This document shows, piece by piece, positions 15,059-21,902 of a stretch of 33,020 nt of DNA. Position 1 is the first letter of the stretch; each line of letters begins with the position of its first letter. The stretch comes from Streptomyces aurantiacus (lineage in GTDB: Bacteria > Actinomycetota > Actinomycetes > Streptomycetales > Streptomycetaceae): contig NZ_LIPP01000058.1 in NCBI RefSeq assembly GCF_001418335.1, positions 1-33,020 of the forward strand. The letters run 5' to 3'. The notes below the pieces were generated by a model. The model had not been told where the DNA came from, made no database searches, and saw nothing but the letters and a program-made list of their open reading frames with translations. The position numbers were made by a program, and so were the translations under genes.

Positions 15059-15987
15059 TGAGCACCGTCACCGACGCGCCACCGCTGGCGCCCGCCCCCG
15101 CGCCGAAGGAGCGCCCGCCCAGGAAGCGCCGCCGGCTCACCCCGTACTGGCTCCTGCTCCCCGGCATCCTCTGGCTGCTCGTCTTCTTCGCGCTGCCGAT
15201 GGTCTACCAGGCCTCCACGTCCGTACAGACGGGCTCCCTGGAGGACGGCTACCAGGTCACCTGGCACTTCGCGACCTACTGGGACGCGGTGGCCGACTAC
15301 TGGCCGCAGTTCTTGCGTTCCATCGTCTACGCGGGCGCCGCCACGGTCCTGTGTCTGGTGCTCGGCTATCCGCTCGCGTATCTGATCGCGTTCCGCGCGG
15401 GCCGCTGGCGCAACCTGATCCTGGTCCTGGTCATCGCGCCGTTCTTCACCAGTTTCCTGATCCGTACGCTCGCCTGGAAGACGATCCTCGCGGACAGCGG
15501 CCCGGTCGTCGGCGCCCTCAACTCGCTGCACGTCCTGGACGTCACGAGCTGGCTCGGCATCACCGCGGGCGACCGCGTGCTGGCCACACCGCTCGCGGTG
15601 ATCTGCGGCCTCACCTACAACTTCCTGCCGTTCATGATCCTGCCGCTCTACACCTCCCTCGAACGCATCGACGGGCGGCTGCACGAGGCGGCCGGCGACC
15701 TGTACGCGCGGCCCTTCACGACCTTCCGCAAGGTGACCTTCCCGCTGTCGATGCCCGGTGTCGTCTCCGGGACGCTCCTCACGTTCATCCCGGCGAGCGG
15801 CGACTACGTGAACGCCGATCTGCTCGGCTCCACCGACACCCGCATGGTCGGAAACGTCATCCAGACGCAGTTCCTGCGCATTCTCGACTATCCGACGGCC
15901 GCGGCACTCTCCTTCGTTCTCATGGCGGGAATCCTGGCCGTCGTCACGCTCTACATCCGCAAGTCCGGGACGGAGGATCTGGTCTAA
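15058..15987 (+). CDS. potB: Polyamine ABC transporter permease (PotB-like)
   Basis: A 309-residue inner-membrane permease with about six membrane spans, beginning with YWLLLPGILWLLVFFALPM after a Pro/Lys/Arg-rich cytoplasmic N-terminus. The EAA loop that contacts the ATPase is visible as EAAGDLYARPFTTFRKVTFP. It would form the channel with PotC. The ATG shares one base with the PotA stop (TGATG), so translation is coupled. PotB-type permeases carry the larger periplasmic loop after span 1, seen here as the segment with GSLEDGYQVTWHFATYW. Confidence 0.92.
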   Translation: MSTVTDAPPLAPAPAPKERPPRKRRRLTPYWLLLPGILWLLVFFALPMVYQASTSVQTGSLEDGYQVTWHFATYWDAVADYWPQFLRSIVYAGAATVLCLVLGYPLAYLIAFRAGRWRNLILVLVIAPFFTSFLIRTLAWKTILADSGPVVGALNSLHVLDVTSWLGITAGDRVLATPLAVICGLTYNFLPFMILPLYTSLERIDGRLHEAAGDLYARPFTTFRKVTFPLSMPGVVSGTLLTFIPASGDYVNADLLGSTDTRMVGNVIQTQFLRILDYPTAAALSFVLMAGILAVVTLYIRKSGTEDLV

Positions 15988-16791
15988 ATGGCCCCCATAC
16001 GCTGGCTCAGGCGCCGTCTCGTCGTCATCGCGGGTCTGCTGACCCTCGGTTATCTGCTGCTGCCGAACATCGTCGTCACGGTCTTCTCCTTCAACAATCC
16101 GAAGGGGCGCTTCAACTACGAATGGCAGCGCTTCTCCACGGACGCCTGGACCGATCCCTGCGGGGTCGCCGATCTGTGCGGCTCGCTCTCACTGAGTCTG
16201 CAGATCGCCGCCTGGGCGACCTTGGGCGCCACCGTCCTGGGCACGATGATCGCCTTCGCGCTGGTCCGCTACCGCTTCCGCGCGCGCGGCGCCGTGAACT
16301 CGCTGATCTTCCTGCCGATGGCGATGCCCGAGGTCGTCATGGCCGCCTCGCTGCTCACGCTCTTCCTCAACCTCGGCGCCCAGCTGGGCTTCTGGACGAT
16401 CCTGATCGCCCACATCATGTTCTGTCTGAGCTTCGTGGTCACCGCCGTCAAGGCGCGCGTCATGTCGATGGACCCACGCCTGGAGCAGGCGGCGCAGGAC
16501 CTGTACGCGGGCCCCGCGCAGACATTCCTCCGGGTCACACTGCCCATCGCGGCGCCCGGGATCGCCGCGGGAGCGCTGCTCGCCTTCGCGCTCTCCTTCG
16601 ACGACTTCATCATCACCAATTTCAACGCCGGGTCGACGGTCACGTTCCCCATGTTCGTCTGGGGTTCGGCGCAGCGCGGAACGCCCGTTCAGATCAACGT
16701 CATCGGCACGGCCATGTTCCTCGTCGCCGTACTCTTCGTGCTGGCCGGAATGGTCATCAGCAACCGCCGCAACCGCCAAAAGGCATCATGA
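15988..16791 (+). CDS. potC: Polyamine ABC transporter permease (PotC-like)
   Basis: A 267-residue permease with about six membrane spans; the EAA-type loop reads EQAAQDLYAGPAQTFLRVTLP. The stretch SFDDFIITNF in a late span is typical of PotC/PotI. The ATG follows the PotB stop with no gap (TAAATG), and the end overlaps the oxidoreductase start by 4 nt (ATGA). With PotD, PotA and PotB it completes a four-part importer. Confidence 0.92.
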   Translation: MAPIRWLRRRLVVIAGLLTLGYLLLPNIVVTVFSFNNPKGRFNYEWQRFSTDAWTDPCGVADLCGSLSLSLQIAAWATLGATVLGTMIAFALVRYRFRARGAVNSLIFLPMAMPEVVMAASLLTLFLNLGAQLGFWTILIAHIMFCLSFVVTAVKARVMSMDPRLEQAAQDLYAGPAQTFLRVTLPIAAPGIAAGALLAFALSFDDFIITNFNAGSTVTFPMFVWGSAQRGTPVQINVIGTAMFLVAVLFVLAGMVISNRRNRQKAS

Positions 16792-18200
16792 GCCGTCACA
16801 GCAACTGGAGCAGGTCTCTCTCCGACGCCCTGCCGGGCTCGTACTGGCTGGACGACCCCGGCAGGCCCCGCCCCGAGCCCGCGCTCACCGCCGCCGAGAC
16901 CTGCGACCTGCTCGTCGTCGGCGGTGGCTACAGCGGACTGTGGACCGCGCTCCTCGCCAAGGAGCGCGACCCCGGGCGCGAGGTGGTGCTGGTCGAGGGG
17001 CGCGAGGTGGGCTGGGCCGCCTCGGGCCGCAACGGCGGTTTCTGCGCCGCCTCCCTCACTCACGGCCTGGCCAACGGCCTGACCCGCTGGCCCGACGAGA
17101 TCCACCGGCTGGAGCAGCTGGGCGCCCGCAACCTCGACGGCATCGAGGCGGCGGTCGCCCGCTACTCCCTCGACTGCGACTTCGAGCGCACCGGCGAGAT
17201 CGACGTCGCCACCGAGCCGTACCAGGTGACGGAACTGCAGGAGTGGTACGAGGAATTGGGCCGGCGGGGCCTGGCCGAGGGCGTCGAGTACCTGGACACC
17301 GAAGCCGTACGGGACCAGGTGGACTCCCCGACCTTCCTCGCGGGCCTGCACGACCGCCGGGGCGTCGCCATGCTGCACCCCGCCAAGCTCGCCTGGGGTC
17401 TCAAACGCGCCTGCCTCGAACTGGGCGTCCGCGTGTACGAGCACACGCCCGCGCTCGACCTGAAGGCACACGGCGCCGCCATGGCCGTACGCACGCCGCA
17501 CGGTGGGGTGCGGGCCCGCCGGGTCGCCCTCGGCACGAACATCTTCCCGAACCTGGTCAAGCGCGTGCGCCCGTACACCGTCCCGGTCTACGACTACGCG
17601 CTGATGACCGAGCCGCTGACCGCCGAGCAGCTCGCCTCCGTCGGCTGGAAGAACCGGCAGGGCCTCGGGGACTCGGCGAACCGGTTCCACTACTTCCGGC
17701 TGTCCGCCGACAACCGGATTCTGTGGGGCGGTTACGACGCGGTCTACCCGTACGGCGGCCGGGTGCGTGCCGCGTACGACCACCGGCCGCAGACGTACGC
17801 GAGGCTCGCCGAGCACTTCTTCACCTGCTTCCCGCAGCTGGAAGGCGTCCGTTTCACCCATGCCTGGGGCGGCGCGATCGACACGTGCTCCCGTTTCTCG
17901 GCCTTCTTCGGCACCGCGCACGGGGGCCGGGTCGCCTACGCGGCCGGTTACACGGGCCTCGGCGTCGGGGCGACCCGGTTCGGCGCGGACGTGATGCTCG
18001 ACCTGCTGGCTGGGGAAGCCACCGAGCGTACGTCCCTTGAGATGGTCCGCACGAAGCCGCTGCCCTTCCCGCCGGAGCCGTTCACGTGGACCGGCATCGC
18101 GCTCACCAAGTGGTCGCTCGCCCGCGCGGACACGCACGACGGCCGGCGCAACCTGTGGCTGCGGACGATGGACCGACTGGGCCTCGGCTTCGACAGCTGA
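16788..18200 (+). CDS. FAD-dependent amine oxidoreductase (DAO superfamily, PuuB-like)
   Basis: A 470-residue flavoenzyme of the DadA/glycine-oxidase-like superfamily. The dinucleotide-binding site GGGYSG (45-50) follows a beta strand (DLLVVG), with the ribose-binding VEGREVGWAASGRNGGF next and the C-terminal FAD contact AYAAGYTGLGVG. PuuB in E. coli oxidises gamma-glutamylputrescine to the aldehyde, and this gene ends the transporter operon just as such an enzyme would be needed. It could instead act on free polyamines or other secondary amines. From memory the S. coelicolor counterpart is SCO5671. The ATG overlaps the PotC stop. The operon's last gene is followed by 160 nt without a gene. 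Confidence 0.87.
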   Translation: MSRHSNWSRSLSDALPGSYWLDDPGRPRPEPALTAAETCDLLVVGGGYSGLWTALLAKERDPGREVVLVEGREVGWAASGRNGGFCAASLTHGLANGLTRWPDEIHRLEQLGARNLDGIEAAVARYSLDCDFERTGEIDVATEPYQVTELQEWYEELGRRGLAEGVEYLDTEAVRDQVDSPTFLAGLHDRRGVAMLHPAKLAWGLKRACLELGVRVYEHTPALDLKAHGAAMAVRTPHGGVRARRVALGTNIFPNLVKRVRPYTVPVYDYALMTEPLTAEQLASVGWKNRQGLGDSANRFHYFRLSADNRILWGGYDAVYPYGGRVRAAYDHRPQTYARLAEHFFTCFPQLEGVRFTHAWGGAIDTCSRFSAFFGTAHGGRVAYAAGYTGLGVGATRFGADVMLDLLAGEATERTSLEMVRTKPLPFPPEPFTWTGIALTKWSLARADTHDGRRNLWLRTMDRLGLGFDS

Positions 18201-18302
18201 GGGCATGACTGAGCGGGCAGCTGAGCACGTTGCTGAGCACCCGGTGATCTGTGATTCGGGTCACTGCCGATTCGTGCCCGGAACCCGCGTAATGCCAGGC
18301 CC

Positions 18303-18356
18303 GAACCTCCCTCTCCCCTGTGACGCGACCAGCGTCGACACGAGAGAGGGAGGTTC
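18303..18356 (+). promoter_or_regulatory. Long leader hairpin that hides the ribosome binding site of the next gene
   Basis: GAACCTCCCTCTC (18303-18315) pairs perfectly with GAGAGGGAGGTTC (18344-18356). Inside the loop, GACGC (18322-18326) and GCGTC (18332-18336) pair around GACCA, extended by TGT/ACA with one bulge. The ribosome binding site GGGAGG (18348-18353) of the ATG at 18361 lies entirely in the right arm. This is the architecture of a translational switch: an RNA thermometer, an sRNA-opened leader or a riboswitch-like element. An in-frame ATG at 18205 would make the hairpin coding, but third-position G/C is too low there to support coding. Confidence 0.6.
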
Positions 18357-18360
18357 CGCC

Positions 18361-18849
18361 ATGACAGGGGCCAAGACGGCGGTCGACTGGCTGGCATCCG
18401 TGGCACCGGACCCCGCGGCCTGCCGCCGGCAATGGGAGCGCAACCCGATGGGGGTCGCGCTGCTGCCGGCGGGCAAGGCCTGGGACGTGCTCATGCTGCC
18501 GGACCGGCTCGGCTGCCCGACGCTCGACGTGCTGTCCCGGGTGCTCGACCAACCGGGTCCTGTGCTCGGCGGTTTCGGCGACGCGCGGACGGGTTTCTTC
18601 GTCCCGCCGGGGACGGCCGCGCGCTGGCTCGGCACGGGGGTGCGCACCGCGGGGCGCGGTACGTGGATCGTGGTGCCGTATCCCGGGCGGACGTCCGGCG
18701 GGGTCCGCTGGCTGATCCCGCCGGACGGCTCCGGCACGCTCACCGACCCGACGCTGCTGGAACTGGCCATGCACGAGGCGGCGGCGGAGCTGGCGACCGG
18801 TGACCATCGACCGCCGACCGACGACGGTGGTGGGTACGGCGGCCGATGA
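18361..18849 (+). CDS. Conserved small protein of unknown function
   Basis: A 162-residue soluble protein that I can tie only to conserved uncharacterised Streptomyces proteins. It has no membrane segment or signal peptide. Notable stretches are AVDWLASVAPDPAACRRQW, WDVLMLPDRLGCPTLDVL, GFFVPPGTAARWLGTGVRT and GRGTWIVVPYPG. The pattern 'WDVL-LP...FFVPPGTA-W' faintly recalls the prim-pol-like N-terminal domain seen in other Streptomyces hypothetical proteins, but I do not assign that function. The ATG at 18361 has GGGAGG at 7-nt spacing, buried in the hairpin above. The last codons run into a heptamer tandem repeat. The chitinase gene follows on the same strand from its own promoter. Confidence 0.7.
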   Translation: MTGAKTAVDWLASVAPDPAACRRQWERNPMGVALLPAGKAWDVLMLPDRLGCPTLDVLSRVLDQPGPVLGGFGDARTGFFVPPGTAARWLGTGVRTAGRGTWIVVPYPGRTSGGVRWLIPPDGSGTLTDPTLLELAMHEAAAELATGDHRPPTDDGGGYGGR

Positions 18850-18872
18850 CCGATGACCGGTGACCGGTGACC
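18845..18872 (+). repeat. Four tandem GRTGACC heptamers
   Basis: GATGACC, GATGACC, GGTGACC, GGTGACC run without gaps across the stop codon (18847-18849) of the preceding gene. Related GGTGACC units also occur at about 18798 and 18890. This looks like slippage-type duplication; a regulatory role is possible but unproven. Confidence 0.7.
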
Positions 18873-18917
18873 GCGGTGCGCCCGGCGGCCGGTGACCGCG
18901 GATGGCGGCCGGAGGTC

Positions 18918-18946
18918 TTGACAACTGGATTGGTCTGGACCAAATT
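18918..18946 (+). promoter_or_regulatory. Chitinase promoter with DasR-like (dre) operator
   Basis: TTGACA (18918-18923) is an exact -35. The dyad TTGGTC-TG-GACCAA (18930-18943) fits the DasR site type (TGGTCTAGACCA) and the conserved repeats of Streptomyces chitinase promoters. It covers the spacer and a weak -10 (CAAATT, 18941-18946). In the known system, the GntR-type repressor DasR blocks chitinase genes until glucosamine-6-phosphate accumulates. Confidence 0.72.
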
Positions 18947-18989
18947 GGGCGCGCTCCACCCTCCAATCCCCCCATGCATGGAGGCACTT

Positions 18990-20789
18990 GTGGATCGCCT
19001 CAGATCCGTCCTCGTCGTCTGTGCGGCCACCGTCCTGGCCGTACCCGGTGTCACCGCCCTCTCGTCGGCCGCCCGTGCGGCCGACGCGGACCTGGTCCGC
19101 AACGGCGGCTTCGAGTCAGGCCTCGACGGCTGGAACTGTACGGCCGGCGCCGTCGTCGACTCGCCCGTCCGCAGCGGAGGTTCGGCGCTGCGGGCCACCC
19201 CGGCCGGCAACGACAACGCGCGCTGCGCGCAGACCGTGACCGTCCGGCCCGATTCCCAGTACACGCTCGCCGGACACGTCCGCGGCTCCTACGTCTACCT
19301 CGGCGCGAGCGGCACCGGCACCACCGACGTCTCCGTCTGGACGCAGTCCGCACCGGACTGGCAGCGGCTCGCCACCACCTTCCGCACCGGCCCCTCCACC
19401 ACCTCGGTCACGCTCTACACGCACGGCTGGTACGGCACCGGCGCCTACCACGCCGACGACGTCTCCCTGACCGGGCCCGGCGTCGACGCGGGGCAGCCGC
19501 CGGCCGCGCCCACCGGCCTCACGGTCGGCACGGTCACCTCCACCGGCGTCGGCCTGTCCTGGCCCGCGGTGCCGGGTGCGACGGGCTACGCGGTCTACCG
19601 CAACGGGGCGAAGACCCAGACGGCCACCGGGACTTCGGTCACGGTCGGCGGGCTCAGCCCGTCGACCGCGTACTCCTTCCAGGTCGCCGCCGTGAACGCG
19701 GCCGGGGAGTCCGCGAAGTCCCCGGCCGTCACGGCGACCACCGCGGCGGCCCCGGGCGGCGGCGACCCCGTGGAGCTGCCCGCCCACGCCTTGGTCGGCT
19801 ACCTCCACGCGAGCTTCGCCAACGGGTCCGGCTACACGCGGCTGGCCGACGTGCCGGACAGCTGGGACGTGATCGACCTGGCCTTCGGCGAACCGACCTC
19901 CACGACCTCGGGCGACATCCGCTTCGACCGCTGCCCGGCCGCCGAGTGCCCGGGGGTCGAGACCGACGCCGAGTTCAAGGCGGCGATCCAGGCCAAACAG
20001 GCCGCCGGCAAGAAGGTCCTCATATCGATCGGCGGCCAGAACGGCCAGGTACAGCTGACGACCACGGCGGCCCGGGACACCTTCGTCTCCTCGGTGTCGA
20101 AGATCATCGACACGTACGGGCTCGACGGCCTGGACATCGACTTCGAGGGACACTCGCTCTCCCTGAACGCCGACGACACCGACTTCAAGAACCCGAAGAC
20201 CCCGGTGATCGTGAACCTGATCTCGGCCGTCAAGACCCTGAAGGCCAAGTACGGCGACGACTTCGTGCTGACGATGGCCCCGGAGACGTTCTTCGTCCAG
20301 CTCGGCTACCAGTACTACGGAACGGGCAAGTGGGGCGGCCAGGACCCGCGCGCCGGCGCCTACCTCCCGGTCATCCACGCCCTGCGCGACGACCTGACGC
20401 TTCTGCACGTCCAGGACTACAACTCCGGCCCGATCATGGGCCTCGACAACCAGTACCACTCCATGGGCGGCGCCGACTTCCACATCGCCATGACCGACAT
20501 GCTCCTCACCGGCTTCCCGGTGGCGGGCGACGCGGCCAACGTCTTCCCGCCGCTGCGCCCGGACCAGGTCGCGATCGGCATGCCGGCGTCGACGAACGCG
20601 GGCAACGGCCACGTGCCGCCGGCCGAGACGAACAAGGCCCTGGACTGCCTGACGAAGAAGACCGACTGCGGCTCGTACGCGACCCACGGCACCTGGCCCG
20701 CCCTGCGCGGCCTGATGACGTGGTCGATCAACTGGGACCGGTTCGGAGGCTGGGAGTTCTCAAGGAACTTCGACGCGTACGTCGGCTGA
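18990..20789 (+). CDS. Secreted GH18 chitinase with carbohydrate-binding and Fn3 domains
   Basis: A 599-residue secreted enzyme. A Sec signal peptide (1-30, cleavage likely after ARA) leads into a CBM4/9/16-like beta-sandwich (about 32-163, starting LVRNGGFESGLDGWNC). A fibronectin type III domain follows (about 167-250) and then a GH18 catalytic barrel (about 263-599). The catalytic motif DGLDIDFE (379-386) places the acid at Glu386. GH18 enzymes cut beta-1,4-linked N-acetylglucosamine in chitin. The GTG at 18990 has GGAGG at 5-nt spacing; an ATG at 18978 is in frame but GGAGG overlaps it. From memory the S. coelicolor counterpart is SCO5673. The 3' end overlaps the convergent phosphatase gene by 30 bp. 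Confidence 0.93.
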   Translation: MDRLRSVLVVCAATVLAVPGVTALSSAARAADADLVRNGGFESGLDGWNCTAGAVVDSPVRSGGSALRATPAGNDNARCAQTVTVRPDSQYTLAGHVRGSYVYLGASGTGTTDVSVWTQSAPDWQRLATTFRTGPSTTSVTLYTHGWYGTGAYHADDVSLTGPGVDAGQPPAAPTGLTVGTVTSTGVGLSWPAVPGATGYAVYRNGAKTQTATGTSVTVGGLSPSTAYSFQVAAVNAAGESAKSPAVTATTAAAPGGGDPVELPAHALVGYLHASFANGSGYTRLADVPDSWDVIDLAFGEPTSTTSGDIRFDRCPAAECPGVETDAEFKAAIQAKQAAGKKVLISIGGQNGQVQLTTTAARDTFVSSVSKIIDTYGLDGLDIDFEGHSLSLNADDTDFKNPKTPVIVNLISAVKTLKAKYGDDFVLTMAPETFFVQLGYQYYGTGKWGGQDPRAGAYLPVIHALRDDLTLLHVQDYNSGPIMGLDNQYHSMGGADFHIAMTDMLLTGFPVAGDAANVFPPLRPDQVAIGMPASTNAGNGHVPPAETNKALDCLTKKTDCGSYATHGTWPALRGLMTWSINWDRFGGWEFSRNFDAYVG

Positions 20790-21488
20790 GTGACCGTTTC
20801 GACGCAGGAGCGTCGCGAGTCCCAGCAGCAGCGCGGCGCTCAGGCACCAGCTCCCCGCCACATCCAGCGGCCAGTGGTACCCGCGGCGGACCAGACCGAA
20901 GCTCACGGCTGTCACCAGGAGCAGACAGGCGATGGTGAGTTCGCGGCGGAGGTAACGGTTGTGGAGCCAGGGGAGCAGCAGGAGGACGGCGGCTCCGTAG
21001 GCGACGGCGGCCGTGGCCGTATGTCCCGACGGGTAGTAGCCGTCGCCCGCCATGCCGGGCGGGCCGGTACGGCCGACGGCCTCCTTCACCGGGACGACCC
21101 AAAGCGGTACGGCGGCCATGGTGACCAGGGCCGCCAGCGGCGGCACCCACCAGCGGGGGAGGCCCGCACGCAGGGCACGCCACGAGACGTACGCGGCGAC
21201 TGCGAGCAGGACCGGGACGGCGACCGCGAAGCTGCCGAGATCCGAGAGGAACTCGGCGGCGCCCTCCGGGAGGCGGCTGCCCTCGACGGCCTTGCCGAGG
21301 CGTTCGTCCGCGCGGCGCAGCGGGGTGTCGACGGCGGCCTGCCAGGTGAGGAAGGCGAAGAGGAGGAGGAGCGGGCCCAGGAGCAGGGCCGGCCGCGCCG
21401 GAGCGGCGGACCTCGCGCTGACAGCGCCGGAATCGGCGGGCTCGGGCCGCGGCGGGGGCGCGTCCTGCTGGTCCGGGACGGTAGGCAT
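20760..21488 (-). CDS. PAP2-family membrane phosphatase
   Basis: A 242-residue membrane protein of the type 2 phosphatidic acid phosphatase family. The three-part active site is present: KEAVGRTGPP (135-144), PSGHT (153-157, catalytic His) and LVRRGYHWPLDV with nucleophile His205 and Asp209. The third motif has Val-Arg where Ser-Arg is usual. About five or six membrane spans surround these motifs, placing the site on the outer face. Substrates may be phosphatidic acid, polyprenyl or other lipid phosphates. I chose the ATG at 21488; CAGGCT about 8 nt upstream resembles a -10 box, so the mRNA may be leaderless. Its stop lies inside the convergent chitinase gene. Confidence 0.86.
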   Translation of the reverse strand: MPTVPDQQDAPPPRPEPADSGAVSARSAAPARPALLLGPLLLLFAFLTWQAAVDTPLRRADERLGKAVEGSRLPEGAAEFLSDLGSFAVAVPVLLAVAAYVSWRALRAGLPRWWVPPLAALVTMAAVPLWVVPVKEAVGRTGPPGMAGDGYYPSGHTATAAVAYGAAVLLLLPWLHNRYLRRELTIACLLLVTAVSFGLVRRGYHWPLDVAGSWCLSAALLLGLATLLRRNGHSADVRVEVP

Positions 21489-21588
21489 GGCACCCAGCCT
21501 GGCAGGAACGACCGGCCGCGCGTACCCGAGGGTGTCCGTACGTGTCGGGCACGGGCCGGTGTCTGCCGGCCAGGTACCTCCGGATACG

Positions 21589-21683
21589 CCGAAGGGCTTG
21601 CACCAGGGGGGTAGGTGCAAGCCCTTCGGTGATACCGGCGCTGATCGGTTGTCGCGCGCCCCGGGGGGTTTGGGGCGAGCGAC
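21589..21683 (-). ncRNA. 6C small RNA
   Basis: Read on the minus strand, two stem-loops each carry six cytosines in the loop, the defining feature of actinobacterial 6C RNA (Rfam family 6C). The first has a 12-bp stem with one mismatch (21683-21672 with 21662-21651) and loop AAACCCCCC. The second, 21 nt further, has a perfect 16-bp stem (21629-21614 with 21604-21589) and loop TACCCCCCT. The total of 95 nt is close to the mycobacterial 6C/B11 RNA, where C-rich loops pair with G-rich mRNA sites. It sits downstream of gabT and upstream of the phosphatase gene; I recall a 6C RNA at this place in S. coelicolor. The 5' end and promoter are unclear, so it may be processed from a longer transcript. 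Confidence 0.82.
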
Positions 21684-21703
21684 TGTCCGATCGGTGAGGA
21701 GAC

Positions 21704-21829
21704 CCGGAGCCGAAGACTCCGGTTTGTGTGCGCGAAGGCACGACCAGGGCGAAGCTGGGGAGGCCCCGTCCTGATGTCACCCACAGTCCCCTGTGGGCGG
21801 GTGTATCTCTCAACTGCGTAGAACCTACG
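21704..21829 (-). other. Cluster of small hairpins between gabT and the 6C RNA
   Basis: Within 126 nt there are inverted repeats CGTAG-aac-CTACG (21817-21829), CCCACAG-tccc-CTGTGGG (21780-21797) and CCGGAG-ccgaaga-CTCCGG (21704-21722), plus shorter stems with TTCG-containing loops between them. They may form the gabT 3' end or the 5' part of a longer 6C transcript. TAGGTT (minus strand, 21827-21822) is a possible -10 box. I match no riboswitch family and see no protein gene in 21489-21902. Confidence 0.4.
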
Positions 21830-21902
21830 ACAGGGAAAGAGCGTCCGACAGACGGAATCGGTACCCGCCATGCACCTCGCACACCTTCTTCACACGCCCC
21901 GC

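Noticed and set aside
18205..18360. Upstream ATG (18205) as start of the unknown gene at 18361
   Set aside because: Third-position G/C is low over this stretch, there is no properly spaced ribosome binding site, and it would turn the long hairpin into coding sequence. Not fully excluded.
21690..21830. Known riboswitch (for example ydaO/c-di-AMP type) in the hairpin cluster
   Set aside because: I could not match the conserved core of any riboswitch class on either strand.
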